Below the pieces are notes generated by a model. The model saw only the letters and a list, made by a program, of their open reading frames with translations. It ran no database searches and was not told the origin of the DNA. This document shows, in pieces, positions 1 through 13,100 of a DNA stretch of 64,000 bases (within the stretch, counting starts at the first letter, position 1; every line of letters starts with the position of its first letter). The position numbers and the translations under genes are program-made. The stretch is from Apostichopus japonicus (lineage: Eukaryota > Echinodermata > Holothuroidea > Aspidochirotida > Stichopodidae), in NCBI RefSeq assembly GCF_037975245.1, contig NC_092562.1, positions 28,843,554-28,907,553 of the forward strand, written 5' to 3'.

Positions 1-1257
1 ACAGTGTGCACAAATGTACAGTAGTAACAGTAACATATGTATAGTACATCAATATAGCCTGTATAAGTTTGTGTTGATCAAACTTGTTACCTACTGTGCT
101 TTGCTGACAGTACTGAACAGTACTATGTACTGTACTGACTGTACTGTCATGTACTGCACTGTACCTCCCTCCTCATCATCCTCCTAATCCTCCTCCTCCT
201 CCTCTCCTCTCCCATCTTCAATTACAACCATTCTCACCTCCTCCAAATTTTGAAGGATTTTGCAATATATAGATCTCTAACAAAGCCACAGTGTTTGTCC
301 TTGCATAATTTATATACCTGTACTTTAAAAATAAATTTGCACACTATCAAGAAGTGTTGGAATTATTGAGTACTTCTGAAAACTGTTCAAACAGACATGT
401 TTACACCGATCGATTGACAACTATGTATGTACAGGTAGATTGTAAACAGGAAACAGTATTGATAAATAAATGAGTAAATATGATCTACCACACAAGCTAG
501 ACAATTATAAAATGGCAGTCGCCAATTAACAGAAACAAAGAAACCATTTTCAATATACACTACTGTACATATATACATGTACTATGTATATGGGCAGTAA
601 CTGTAATATTAGCACTGTACTGCATTACTATCGCTACTGCCTGTATACAGTAGTGTATACATGGAACAAGTACAAATAATGTGCGACATCAAATTCAGGA
701 TAGAATGCAATCAATTTGAGACAACATTCAAGGGCGACAGATACACTGTACATCTATGCAACCTTATGGACTGTGCATTGTATGAAAGTCAATAGAGAAG
801 TTATAAATTCATTAATTTTGAACCAAAAATGCACTTATGTCTACAGTGATACTGATGATGGTTATCTCTCATCCATCCAATAGGGATGTTGCAGCCTACA
901 TTTGTGGGGATATAAGGCTGCCCTTGTTCCACGGATATCTCTGGCACTGAATTTCATTTGCCTTTAGGGTATCCCAACAAAGATTTATAAACAACATGTA
1001 GTACATCAAGATGAAGCCAAATGAGCTGTGAGATGCACAGTACAGTAAGTCTATATATATTAAATGAAGCCAAGAGATACATAGTAAGTCACACATACTT
1101 TTAATAATATGAACATTGTTTTTTTCATTTCATGAATGCTGAATACTTATTTAACCTATTCAGCACTCAGACTAAACATTTTGGAATACCATGGGAATAC
1201 CTGTAGCTAGATGCCCATCGGACCTGAACGAAAAGAAAAAAAATTCCCCAAACTTAC
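1..1257. other. Intron of the PDZ gene with simple sequence; no exon seen
   Basis: This lies downstream (minus strand) of the PDZ-gene donor at 1257/1258, so it should be intron 1 of that gene. The first 240 bases are low-complexity: GTAC/AGTACTGT-like words at about 105-165, then a CCT-rich pyrimidine tract at about 165-240. I found no convincing open exon with splice sites in the rest. The short open frames at 387-578 and 896-1096 have no recognisable composition or domain. Confidence 0.5.
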
Positions 1258-2548
1258 CTCTGTCTGAACCTTTCCCAGAGTGCTTGCCATCTTTCCGTAT
1301 GTCGTCTGATGACGACACGTGTCGTAGATTTAGTTCTGCTTCTTCCTCTTGCCTAGACTCTTCCAGTAAGGTTTGATCTGGAGGAATTACAGTCGACTTG
1401 GGGCGCGGCTGCTGCGTGAGTTTGCGGAGAACCGAGCTCCCCGCCGGTGCGCTGTTACGTAGTCCATCAAAGTCATTGAAAGAGCCGTTCTTTGCATCTG
1501 TTTCTTCATCGACGAACACCACAGAGTCACTGTCATCGTCAGGGGCGATGCATATCTCTGGTCCAAATGTTGGAGATAAATCCCTTTCCCAGGTGCTTGT
1601 ATCCCGAGGGGACAGCTCAGACGAGGATCCACCTGAAAGTACTTCACTCGCTGTTGCACTCCTAAACCGAGACCTGGAAGCTGCCTTTGCACCATCTTGT
1701 GGAGGTTGTGCATTGTTGACACTACAGTTGTTGTTATGGTAATCCTGTGAATCCTGCCTGGCGGTTGAAGAAACCTTACCCCCACTCGCATCACGATGCT
1801 TCTGAGCTGAAGATGGCCTTGGAATTGTTTTGCTTTTGTAATCACCGAGCATGAGTTCAGATCTTCTACCAGATTGGAATCTTCTTGGACTGCTAGAGGC
1901 TGACCTACTTTCTCTAGTTCGGTACGCACATTTTCCCACTTGCCTAATTTTAAGTGTGATGAGTAAACGTGATGGAATCTTCAGCAAAAGTGTAACTTCA
2001 TCGAGATCTTTCCCACTTATGTCAACACCATTTACATACAAGATCTCATCCCCAAGTTTAATCAAACCGGAAGTTTCGACCATACTACCCAAGACCAGCT
2101 GGGATATGAAGACTCCATCCCATCTATCCAACTCGTTACCAAGACGAATGATAATTCCAATGTTTTCATCACTATGTTTTATGATTTCAACAGTCCGTAA
2201 CAGAAATGCACCGCCATGCATCTCACGTTCCTGTACAACAGTTAGCCTAGGCTTATTACCGTTCAAGCTCTGACCTAATAAATCCATGGCGTCTTCGAGA
2301 CTTTCTTGTGAGTGTGACATACCTACGAAAAGGTCTTTCTCTGCTGATTTTATGGCTAAAAATGTCTCGTTTGAGATTCCTATAACATGCTTGAAATCTG
2401 TCGGACTTTCAATTCGTAGATCCTCCCCGTTAGCAAAGCCTTCACATGGATTCGAATTTGTTAAATATGGTGAATATTGAGTTGTCGAATGAGATGGATG
2501 TGATCTGCTCGGTGCCTCTTTGAAATATCTTCCAGCTTTCCTTGACAT
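1258..2548 (-). CDS. PDZ-domain protein, first coding exon (SYD-1/RhoGAP100F-like), partial
   Basis: The exon is open from an ATG at 2548 to a consensus donor (GAG|GTAAGT, read on the minus strand) at 1258. It gives about 430 codons and ends one base into a codon, so the gene continues off the left edge. Residues about 118-202 form a PDZ domain: the carboxylate-binding loop is NIGIIIRL, followed by DGVFIS, GDEILYVNGVD and IPSRLLITLK. A stretch at about 51-70 (DFKHVIGISNETF) precedes it. The rest is Ser/Arg/Asp-rich and probably disordered. From memory, the DR-x-x-GVFIS, DEIL-VN-VD and IP-RLL pattern is closest to the PDZ of synapse-defective 1/RhoGAP100F, which carries C2 and RhoGAP domains downstream. 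Those domains would lie outside this window, so the family call is inference. Reading past the donor adds only a short phenylalanine-rich tail before a stop at 1172, which looks like intron read-through. No other gene shares this strand nearby; SASS6 is divergent. Confidence 0.75.
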
Positions 2549-5500
2549 AATTCAGTCATTGGTCTGTATCTTCACAGAATAAATGACGGCCATTTTCAGC
2601 TCTCGGAAATATTTGGAAACATATAACATCGTCTAAACTATCCTTGATATTGACAAAGTTCCTGTATGACAAGAGTACTCCGTGTGGATCCGATGAGAAT
2701 TTACTCTCCTCGGCTCTGTAAGCCTTCCACATTATCAAATATGCTGAGAGATTCAGTATGTATCTCACTACTGTGTGTGTTTTGATATGATATTATGTCT
2801 GGAGCAGTTGCAGGTCAAAGGTCAATTCTTCTAATTAGTCAGTATAGTCAGGGATCTTCTTCACCAAGATGAATAATGCTGGGTGTTGCCGCAAAATTCA
2901 CATTTTGTCTTCAGTTACATGAAAACTTGTGGCGAGCCACACTAGTATGTCGCCGAATACTGCAATGTGTAGTACGCTAAGATGGGTGATGAAGTGCAAG
3001 TTCATCGAGATCACAATATTCCATCGTAAAGGAGGGGTAATTTATAAGTGAAATTTTCAGTGGAGAATATTAACAGTAAATTATATAAGATATATCTTAT
3101 ATATATTATATAACGTATACGTTATAGTCATATACGTGACCTACAGAGAAATAAACAAAGTCACCAACAAATAGTAATGTAAAACCCATCACTGATGTCA
3201 ATAAAATGCCATTTGTTTCATTTATTTGCTGCATGAGTTTACTGGATATGTTACATCCTACGAAAACTGTACTCTTTTCCTTTACCAAAACAAAATTGTT
3301 GTAGTTGGAACTATTTATGACGGCCACAAAGGAACTTTCACTCTCTCTCTCTCTCTTGTTCATTTAAATAATAACCTGCTTCCCCATACAATCCATTCAA
3401 AGCGCCCGCACACTGTAGGTCATATAGGCTATAACCTTTTTTTCAATACAAATTATAGCCTATACCAGTAATAGGATTTTTAATTCATCTTACGGGGGCA
3501 TAATCTTCAATCCCACGCCCTGGCCCACCTCGAAGCATTACACTCAGACTTCATGTCAGCTACAGTCCTCCTCCCCACCCCCACCCAACCGCCCACTTTG
3601 GGAAGCACTATATCAACGCCTATGGTTTAGTGTAAATTCACTGTGTGATGGAACTGCTACCAAGGGGCGTTAGTATACGGATTAACTTTACGTGCATGTG
3701 GGCCCTCTCCTTGAAAGTATCATGTTAACGCATGGTGAAGATCAGCAACACGTGATTGCTTCATGAACACGGCGTTGCCCGGGGGGGGGGGGGGGGCTAA
3801 CGTATTTCTTACCCAAAGTAATAATATATAGACATAGGCCTATAATCCTACTTTAGGGAACTACTGTAGTACGCTAAATCATGTCAGGTTCCACGGGTAG
3901 AAAATGATAAATTCTCTACAAATAATGAAATCACGACCATGTACTAGTAGGCAATAAGGCATGCACTCCCATATGCCATCAAAGTTACATACATATTAAC
4001 CACATTTCAGATAATTATATCTAATTATCGGGATACTTTATATTAATATACGCATATTTACTCCGCAATTTCATGTGTATATTAATCATGTTCTTAAAAT
4101 ATGTTGAAAAAATTGAGTCATAAATGAATTTATTCTGCATTTCCGACGGGGCTACAAATTCCACTTCTTCTTATATTGCCACGAAAGGGTGCACCTTTAA
4201 ATTATTGTTAGTACACCTTTTATAGCTTGAACTGGAAAAGGTATTTTATATTACTGAAAGGACACTTCTAAATATGGAAACGAGCCCTTTTGGTGTTTTT
4301 TTTTTTTTTTTTTTTGCGCCCGCACGATGCATTTTTCACCTAATATATGAATTGTGGATGCCTTTAAGTTGTTCTCGGTTTAATTGTTACCAACTTTACA
4401 CGGTTTCTACTAGTATATATATACAAGCACAAACTTATTAAGCATAGGCCCAATAGGTCTAAATGTTTTAATAATTAAACTTTCACGCTTTCATTATTGT
4501 TATTGGCTTTAAAAGCCCAAAGGCCCACTGAGCGACCCACTCGCTGCGATTTTTTTTTCAGGCGGCTTACGTGAAAATTCAAACCCTATAGCGAGGTAAG
4601 CATGGATATGCGAGAGTTTGCCTACATGGGACCGAACTTGTCATAGGATATTGGCAACGTATAGTAGCTGGACCATATAGGCTGATACGCTTGTTAAACT
4701 TTCTGATCAAGTTAACATATATGTAAGTGTACCCCCAGAGTGTGAAAACCCTGGCCCAAAATAGACTCTTTCCTTGGATAAACAACAATAGATCATTTTA
4801 GTAAATGGTATATATACATATTTTTTTCGTGTTTGTAAATAAAAAGTGTCCTTTTGTTAATTAAAAAGTGCTTTCTCCTTGAAATCGTGAAAAAAAATGT
4901 AATTAAACGTGCTCGGTTGTTCAAATTTCATTCAAATTTGTAAAATGGAATGGATAAATTGTCCACCTCACTTTGCTGGAAAGTTTTCAGAAACTCTGTG
5001 ATTTATGCGGGTATGTTGGCCCTTAATTCGTTATATGCTTGAGCATCCTACTAGCCTACTGAATAAACATTACTTAATCTATAGGTATCGCGAGATTTTG
5101 GTTTTTCTCTGTGGCCTTTGGTCCAAATTGACCAATGTTTAAGTCCCGGACTTTGGTAGAGTATTACATAGTCCATTACAATATATAGTAATGATAGTAA
5201 TGCATGAACCTCGTAAATAAAATTGCCCCACAAAAGAAAAAAAAACAAAACAAAACAAACAGCACTGCTTCTCGTGTAATTTATATAATCGCTTAATCCA
5301 TTCTACAATCTTAATTTGTGTTTTCTGGGACAAGAAATGTGCATAATCAATCATTCAATGTCTGTGACTCACCGAAATTAAACAGCTAGGTAAAAGGGCG
5401 TTAAGAATTTTATTGAGGGCGTACTTTCAGTTCACATTTTACCAATATTATCGACGTTTACATACATTGTACAGGTGACGCCTATCTGTGGCTCCGGTGA

Positions 5501-7100
5501 TCTGGAATCGTGTCCTTAATTTAATATTATAACCTACGGAAATTATGCTGTAAATTAAATTCATGAAATCTCTTTTTACGACAATACAAGAAGACAAACT
5601 GATTTTTCTGTTTAGCTTTTAGCAAAGTGCTAGAATTCTTTGATAGAAGTGTGAACCAGGTTTAATGAATGTACACAGGCAATAAGAGAGTAAGAGAGGA
5701 GGGGGGGGGGGGGGTTGGGAGACAGGGTATCATTTCGAAATCCAGGCAACTTAAAGGTATAAGTGCAACTAGCACTGCAGTTTATTCAAAGCTGAGATGA
5801 TTTCCAAGTTTGATGTAGCAATTAGAATTAAACTTTGAAGAAAAGGATCATATACACGTTTGTCAGTGTTCTCACATATGTTTGTTCCAAATTAACTTCT
5901 GCTGCAGCATGCATGGATTTCAAATGTTTTTATCTCAAGTAGGGTGCACTGATATTGATTGCAACTGTTCACCAGGATGCTGAGAGCAGTTTTCCTTTAG
6001 GTTATCCTCTAAGGAATTAATATTTTGCACATACACCACTTTACTGATCGTGTTAACTTTCATTGACACTCACTACTCTTACATTGATGGTTGACAAATT
6101 TGTAGTGCATTGTAAACATGTTATTGGAATACATTGCATTGTTATGTTTTCCTATTGAGATTTATATTGCATCTGAGAAACTGACCTAATGGTCTATATT
6201 ATACTAACCTGTCCACACACTTTAAGTTATAAGGCTCGATCAGATTTTAAATTAATTGCATAGGAATACAACATGGAGTGATAACAGTTTTTTCAATGGT
6301 ATGCAATGTTCAACACACTGTCATGCTAATTTCTGACTATATATAGATAGTACGATGGTAACATCAAAGCACATTTACCACTTTTGAGAAATCTGGTGAG
6401 AACCGATAAATGAAGGTTAAAATATATAGAACCGTCTGTTCGATTGTGTTATTGCTAAAACTTGGATGGTTTTATATATTTCGCGTACGACATAGTATTT
6501 ATGCTAAAATAGCACTTTTACTGAGCAATGTAATGGTTACATTGTAAACCTCGTAATGGCGGAAAAATTGAATAATTGAACTAACGTTACATACGTTAAA
6601 TAGACCTATGCTCGGAGTCGCTTGGAGACCTGAGTTCGAGTGAACAAAACCAACGGTTATTTTCCTACATCAGTAAGTTTGCATCTAATATTTGATTATC
6701 ATGTTCTGATCAGATAGTCTTAAGAGTTTCTAAAAAGGTCAATCGGCTAGGACCAATCAATATATTATTGAAGATGTCCTATGCTTTTGCAAGCCTAACT
6801 TAAGTTGTACAGTACTCAGTAGCCTAACATTACAAAGAACACCATAGCCTGGCAATACACAGGACTTGGGTAAGGGTAAGTAAGATTTAATCTAGCGATA
6901 CCAATTTCACGACACAAGTTGTCGTTCGTTTTTTGCACTCATGTCATTGAACTGCAATACACTTAAACCTACAGTAGTCCTATTTCATTGTTGTTTTTAT
7001 TATCTAACCAGAACTTATTTTCTTTTCTTTCTGGTCCATGTTTTTCGTACACAGTAAAACAGCCTTCACATGATATGATAAAAGGCTTCTAATTATCAGT
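2549..7100. other. Divergent intergenic region between the PDZ gene and SASS6
   Basis: About 4.5 kb separate the two divergently oriented start codons. The region holds AT-rich sequence, a palindromic AT cluster at about 3080-3135, a CT microsatellite at about 3340-3358, and G runs at about 3780-3796 and 5700-5714. I see no conserved coding exon. The 5' leader of each gene should lie at its ends; for SASS6 a plausible non-coding first exon is annotated separately. Confidence 0.5.
6600..6672 (+). other. Possible SASS6 5' UTR exon
   Basis: A donor-like CA|GTAAGT lies at 6672/6673, and a strong acceptor (pyrimidine tract then TACACAG) ends at 7054, 46 bases before the SASS6 ATG. This suggests a non-coding first exon ending at 6672, spliced to an exon starting at 7055. 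The 5' boundary is arbitrary because no promoter element was identified. Confidence 0.35.
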
Positions 7101-10100
7101 ATGGATGGGGTATTATTTGACAAAACGTTATCAGTTTTGGTCAAATCTGAAGAACAAGATGACAGGTGAGAGCACATTCTTCTCTTTTTTATACTTCACA
7201 ATTAATTTGGGTAAAGTGTAAACTTGTAACAGAAGTAGGAAATTTGAATAAATTGTCAGACAGTAAGAAATAACAGTGAAAGTGTATGCATCACAATGAT
7301 ACTGTTTGTAGAGCTCTACTGTACATATAGAGCATTGAGAGAGCAGTGAACAATGCTTGGTCTGCAGATGAAAGAGTTGTACAGCTTATATATACCTACT
7401 TTTCACCTCAGAAGTCCCAAACCTCAACATATGGGTTTACACTATTCCAACTGTTGGTCTTTCAGTTTCAGTTAGCCACAGCTTCCATTGAAATGAATCA
7501 TATGAAAGAATTTGAAGGTACAGGAACTATTCCCACTTTCATAGGAAACCAAAAGTGAATATATTTAGGGTATCATTTAACCGGTATGGAATCGCATAAG
7601 GCTATGCAAAGTGGGAAATTGCTATACAATTGAGAAGACGTATAGCAGCTTTTCAACACTGAAACCATAGTATTTTATCAGGGGCAAAGCTCAGACCCTT
7701 CAAAATGCTATGCAAAAGTGGAACACTAAATTATTCCCAGATATTCTTTTTGCCACAATCAAGGTTTTTTCCATTTAATTTGCAATTTTGTCTCCTTTCT
7801 TTTTTGCCAAGTAGATCAGTATCCATTCAAGTCACTTTGGAGAAGTGCACCTCAGCAGCTCCTCTACATCGAAAGGTAGGAAGACTTCACAACATAAAAA
7901 TGTATATATCTCCACGCTGATCTGTCATTGAAATATTGCTAATTTCCTTAAGTTTTCTACCTTGTTAAATTTATTAGGAACATGAAAAGTTAAAAAAAAA
8001 AAACCTAAAGATTTGAAAAGTTAGTTCATTAAAGATATATATGATTTTTCATATCTTTTTCTCTAAAGGAACTTCATGTCAGGTTAACTGATGACTTGGA
8101 TTCATTCTTCCTATATACACTTGCTCTCGGAGAAGATGATTTCCAGTAGTAAGTTAATGAATATTCATTAAATTCACCTGTCTGGTTTGCACCATTATAC
8201 TTTAAAGTAAAGAATTACTGACATTATCCTGAGAGTGTCATTTGAGAAATTATGTTGTTCCACTGGGTAAATTACACTTGGAGAGAGCATATTTGAAATA
8301 TTATTATAATAAACACGGTGATTTAGTTTCTACATCTACAAATGAAGTCAGGCTTGAGTGTAGTTAATGTGGTGACCATTTCCAGTACAAGTTATCAGTC
8401 GCATCGATACTGGACATTGTAAGACCAACTTGCTAAGTTTATGTGTTTTGCTGTTGTCATTGTGAAATAAACAGTCTGTTGTAGAATAGTGAGGTGGAAA
8501 CCTGCAGCATTCTCTTCTTTTTGTTACTATTGCAATTCTTAAGTGTTTCATTTTCAGGACAAATCTTAAAAGCATTTTTCTTCTGGTTGTCCTCTGTTTT
8601 TGTAACAGTTGGTGACTACAGGTAACCAGGAAGTTCAATTTCCATTTCCAAAACAGTATTAGAGCCGTGGCCTTTTGTGGGCCAAAGCTTTGGAACTCTG
8701 TTCCTATCCCCATATCCGCATGATCGATAATGTTCAGTGATAGACTCAAGGGTCATTTCAAGCACTTGTTCTTTTCTAATAGGGTTGAATTTTATAATAA
8801 GGTTAATATGTAAGTTCCTGTCTTCTTCGTATATTTACATGTTCCTCACCAGCCCACCTGTAAATGCCTATGTCATCTAGGCATAGATAGAAGGTGGGCT
8901 ATACAAATACTTTACAGTATCTATCTTTCTAATTATGTGTTTATACCTTTTCTGGACAATTTATGATGGAGAATGCTCATTTTCTTCTTTCAGCCTTAAA
9001 AATCAGCAGGGTTTATTGATTGATTTTACTGCCTTTCCGCACAAACTGATGGAGCTGCTGGAACTCTGCTTAGAGCAGCAAGGAAAAGAGTCACCAAAGT
9101 GAGTAAATTACAGTAAGATTAATTGATATGAAAGTAAAAAGTTGTATCTGCTAATTCTGCAGTAATACAAGAAAACCAGATGTTTGTGGGTGTACTTAAT
9201 ATTCAGAAAACAATAGGAAAATGTTACCTTATTGGCCAGGTGTGGAAAGTCCTTGGTGTAATATTGTGTGACTAGAAGGTACACAAACATTCAAGGACCA
9301 GTAAAATAATGAACATTGTTTGTGTACATGGCAAGTTAATAATAAGTGTCAGTACAGCTTTACCAGACACGTTGAAGAAAATGAGATACCACTTTGGTCT
9401 ACCGTGTATAATAAAATACACACCAAATTTGCATATATGAATATTCATGACACAATGTAATAATTAGATTTGAAACCTACAGTATCTTCAGCTGTATGGA
9501 AACTCTTTTTAGTTCGCTTTCATGATTTAATCGGCCCGATATTATAGTTTACAAGACAGCAAATAAGACAAATACCTTGTTTTTTTTTAAGCTGTTTACA
9601 TCCAAAATTTGAACCTTGATTGAATATCCCAAACTGTTCAGACAATCTGGCTACATAACAAATATGTTTAACTCACAAACTGATTGAGCATAATCATCTA
9701 CATATTGACATGCGTTGCTTGTTTGTTCTCCATTTCTCAGGTTTATTTTACAACTATCTAAAGTTGATCAATCCGAGCAGAGCCTTGCAGAACTAGCTAT
9801 CATTGAAACTAATCCCTTCAAACATCTCACTCATCTGACCCTCAAGGTCAAACCAGGGTCAGACACAGAGGTCAAACGGTTCTTGGCAAAATGCTTGAAG
9901 CAATTACAGGTATGTTTTTTTTTAATAACGTAGTCTAGATAATTATTCTAACAAATTGACCATGGATTTGTGGAAAATGTTTGAAAAGATCATAAAAAGC
10001 ATGCTGAAGTACCACCAAAAGAAATGTAAAAACACAAACATTGCATGTAAAGGACACTGGTGGATGTTTTGAGTTTTTTTTTTTAGAGGCTGGTGGATGG

Positions 10101-13100
10101 GCTGGGAAGGGGTTTCTTTCAATATATCAACTACATTTCTAACAGTAGTTTACCTATGTCTGTGCTTTTTCAGGAGGAGCATCGACAGGTTCAGTCTCAC
10201 CTACAAATGACCGAATCTTCTTTGAAAAGACAACTGCAACAAAACCAGGAGGTAATGTTTCTTTTACTTTTGTAAATTTCATTTCTCATTTCTAAAAGAT
10301 ACTAGCATATTCTATCTTTAGACAGTGCAAAGTTGGTTGGTTTTACAGAGTCAGACAGGATATAAAAACCTTATTTATACTTCCTAATAGCATATGGACT
10401 CATAAGATGGTGGAATTTTTTCTGCCTTACTGACTGAAACTATCCTGGTCCAGGATTCCTGGATAGGATCTTTAGGACAATTTCAATTTAATTCTTTCCA
10501 CTTATGCACTTCAATCTACATTGTGTATAAAATCAGTACCATTTCAAATTTTCAATACTGTGTCCCTATCGACTTACTGGTTAATGCCCATTAACCATGA
10601 AAATGCCTTTTCCTTCAAAATCGACCATTCTGTAGTTTTATCTGCTTCTCTTGTGTGTTGTCATCTAAACAAGTCTTGCTGGTTTAATCTCTCAGGGTAA
10701 AAGTTACTTTCTTCCAGAAAACCCTATTCTAGTATTTTTTCACAAAGTTCAAGCACTCTCTAAGTATCCATCTCGTTTTCATCTTTTACCTGTCTTGTAT
10801 TTTTTCCCAGTTAAACTCTCCTTACCCCTCCCCTCTCTTACCTCATGTTTGACTTGCTATATACTGGCACCAATTGCTGTGTGTTGCTATTTTACAGTTG
10901 TTAGGAGTATTTTGGGGTTACATTTGGAAGCAGATAAAGGACAAAATTGATTTTCCCTCTGTGTATCATTCTTAAAAATTCTTATCATATATTCTGTTTG
11001 TCTTCAGGCATTAGCTGACAAAAGTCAGGAGTTAGAGAAGCTGAAGGGTCAATGGCAGAGTCATACAGATAGCATCACAGCTCGGCATAACCAGCAGCTG
11101 GCAGAGGAGAGGGAAAGAGCCACCAAGGTGACCAATTGGAGACTCTTTTATTTAAAGCAGCTTCATGAGTTGATATCTGGTCAATTTCTTGACGATAATA
11201 AAACCCCATCGCAATATAGGTTCTCGGTTTCATCATTCATTGTCACAGCGAGAATCTAAACTTATTAAATTTTTCAATTTTACAATTTGCATGTGATTAA
11301 TACTATTATGACAAAGTGTCTTGGCTAGAAACGCTGAGATTCATTTTGAATCCAGTTGTTTTTACTGATTCATTAATCTTCATTCGGTGAAAAAATGTCA
11401 AGGAAGGTGTCTTAGGGAGTTTGTACAGAACTTTGCAGTTTTAGTTTGGTGTAACATTGGTGATTTTATTCCATATTTTATGGAACCTGTTAACCTTTTA
11501 GTGAAATACCAGAGTGATTTTCAATCAATTTCAATTTCTTTATTCCAGTATAAATTACAAAATTTATAAATAGGACACATAATAATGATACACAAAAGAC
11601 GTAAAAATGTACAATCATGAAAGCATGAACAAATAAGAAATAAGATGGAGGATTAGAAGTTTGAAAGATTAAAAGGATTATAACAGAGATTCTAAGATCC
11701 CATATTGAATATAAATGGCTGCTCTGTAGACAAATGAGTTCCTTAAAAAGCATAATTCTGAAATCGTTTGTCATCAACTTACTCATATATAGATGCAGCG
11801 AGATCTTGATCAATCCCACCTTCGTCAGAAGCAGGAGATGGAGAACAGAAGTGGCAAGCAGGTAGAACAGATGGAAGTCCACACCAGAGAGCTACAGAAA
11901 GCAAACAGGGTAAGATAGTAGGCCCAGTCTGTTAAGGCATTAGATTTAGAGGGAACCACAGCCCACTGAAAAAGATCAGACCACATCTGGACTTTTGGAT
12001 GAGACCTGAATATTTGAGGAACTCTCGTTACTAAACCAATCATCTCTTTCAAAACCAAGCATGTTGACTCTCCCAGTTTTGTACGGTCAGTAATAGCAAA
12101 ATCTGGCTTCTATGTTTCCAGCAGATATTCATGATTATCTTTTTTGACATGATAAGGCACACAATAGTGTTGCTGGATGGCTTTCCAATTGAAAACGATT
12201 GATTGATTTATCTCTTGTAACTTAAAATTTTTGTTGTTGTTATTTGCAGGATTTTCATGACCAGAAGCAGAGATTGGAGTCACTGGTTAAGGAATTAAGA
12301 GGAAAGCTGTCCAATCTAGAGGAGGTTTGTCAACAGTGACCCAATTTTCCTCCCCCTTGCTCAAGTTGTTATTTGGAATTCAATGCAATCATGCTAAATT
12401 ATCGGTGCATTGCACTAAAGTCTTGGGAATGGAAGAATCAATGCTGCGTAGTATCCATATAAAACAAGACACTAGTTACGTGACAAACAGGTTGATTGGA
12501 TCTGGTGGCAGCAGTACCGGGGTTATAAGGTTTGTTTTAACGACCTGAACCTACACTGTGAAGAAAGTGTCTCATGCTTGGTCTATCTATTAATGTTTCT
12601 TTGATAGGACTATCAAAGAGTTCAACACGATGCTGAGAACGGTAAGAGGCGTACGGAGAGCCTGGAAACAGAACATCATAGTCGAGAGCAGCTACTCAGC
12701 CAACTCAAGACCAGAGTAGCTGTCCTGGAGCAAGAATCTAGAGACAAAGAGGCATTAATTACAAAGAGTAACGAGCTATTGGAAGCAGCCTATCGCCAGA
12801 AGGTATTTGAGATTGAGACAGCCAAATAATATTTACATCCCCAAAATAGGGAAGGGAGAGGTGTCAGTAAATTGACAGTATCATGACCTTTGACATGGAG
12901 AAATAGATCCAGCATCTGTCTAGTTTTGTAGAAATACATAGATCTTAAGAGGTTGTACTACTGCTATATTTGTTGTTCTGCTGCAATAATTATTTGTGTT
13001 AGTGCTTTATCTAGTTTTGGAAAAGAACAATGGGATACTTTTGGGTTCTATTCCTGAGTTTTCATAATATAATATTTTCCTGCAATTTTGTATCATGTTT

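Noticed and set aside
1387-1929. 180-codon minus-strand frame inside the PDZ exon
   Set aside because: It is a shadow frame of the real PDZ coding exon, with composition typical of an out-of-frame reading.
8840-8935. Possible LINE tail (GGGCTATACAAATACTTT)
   Set aside because: It resembles non-LTR tails only over a short word and has no simple-repeat end, so it is too weak to annotate.
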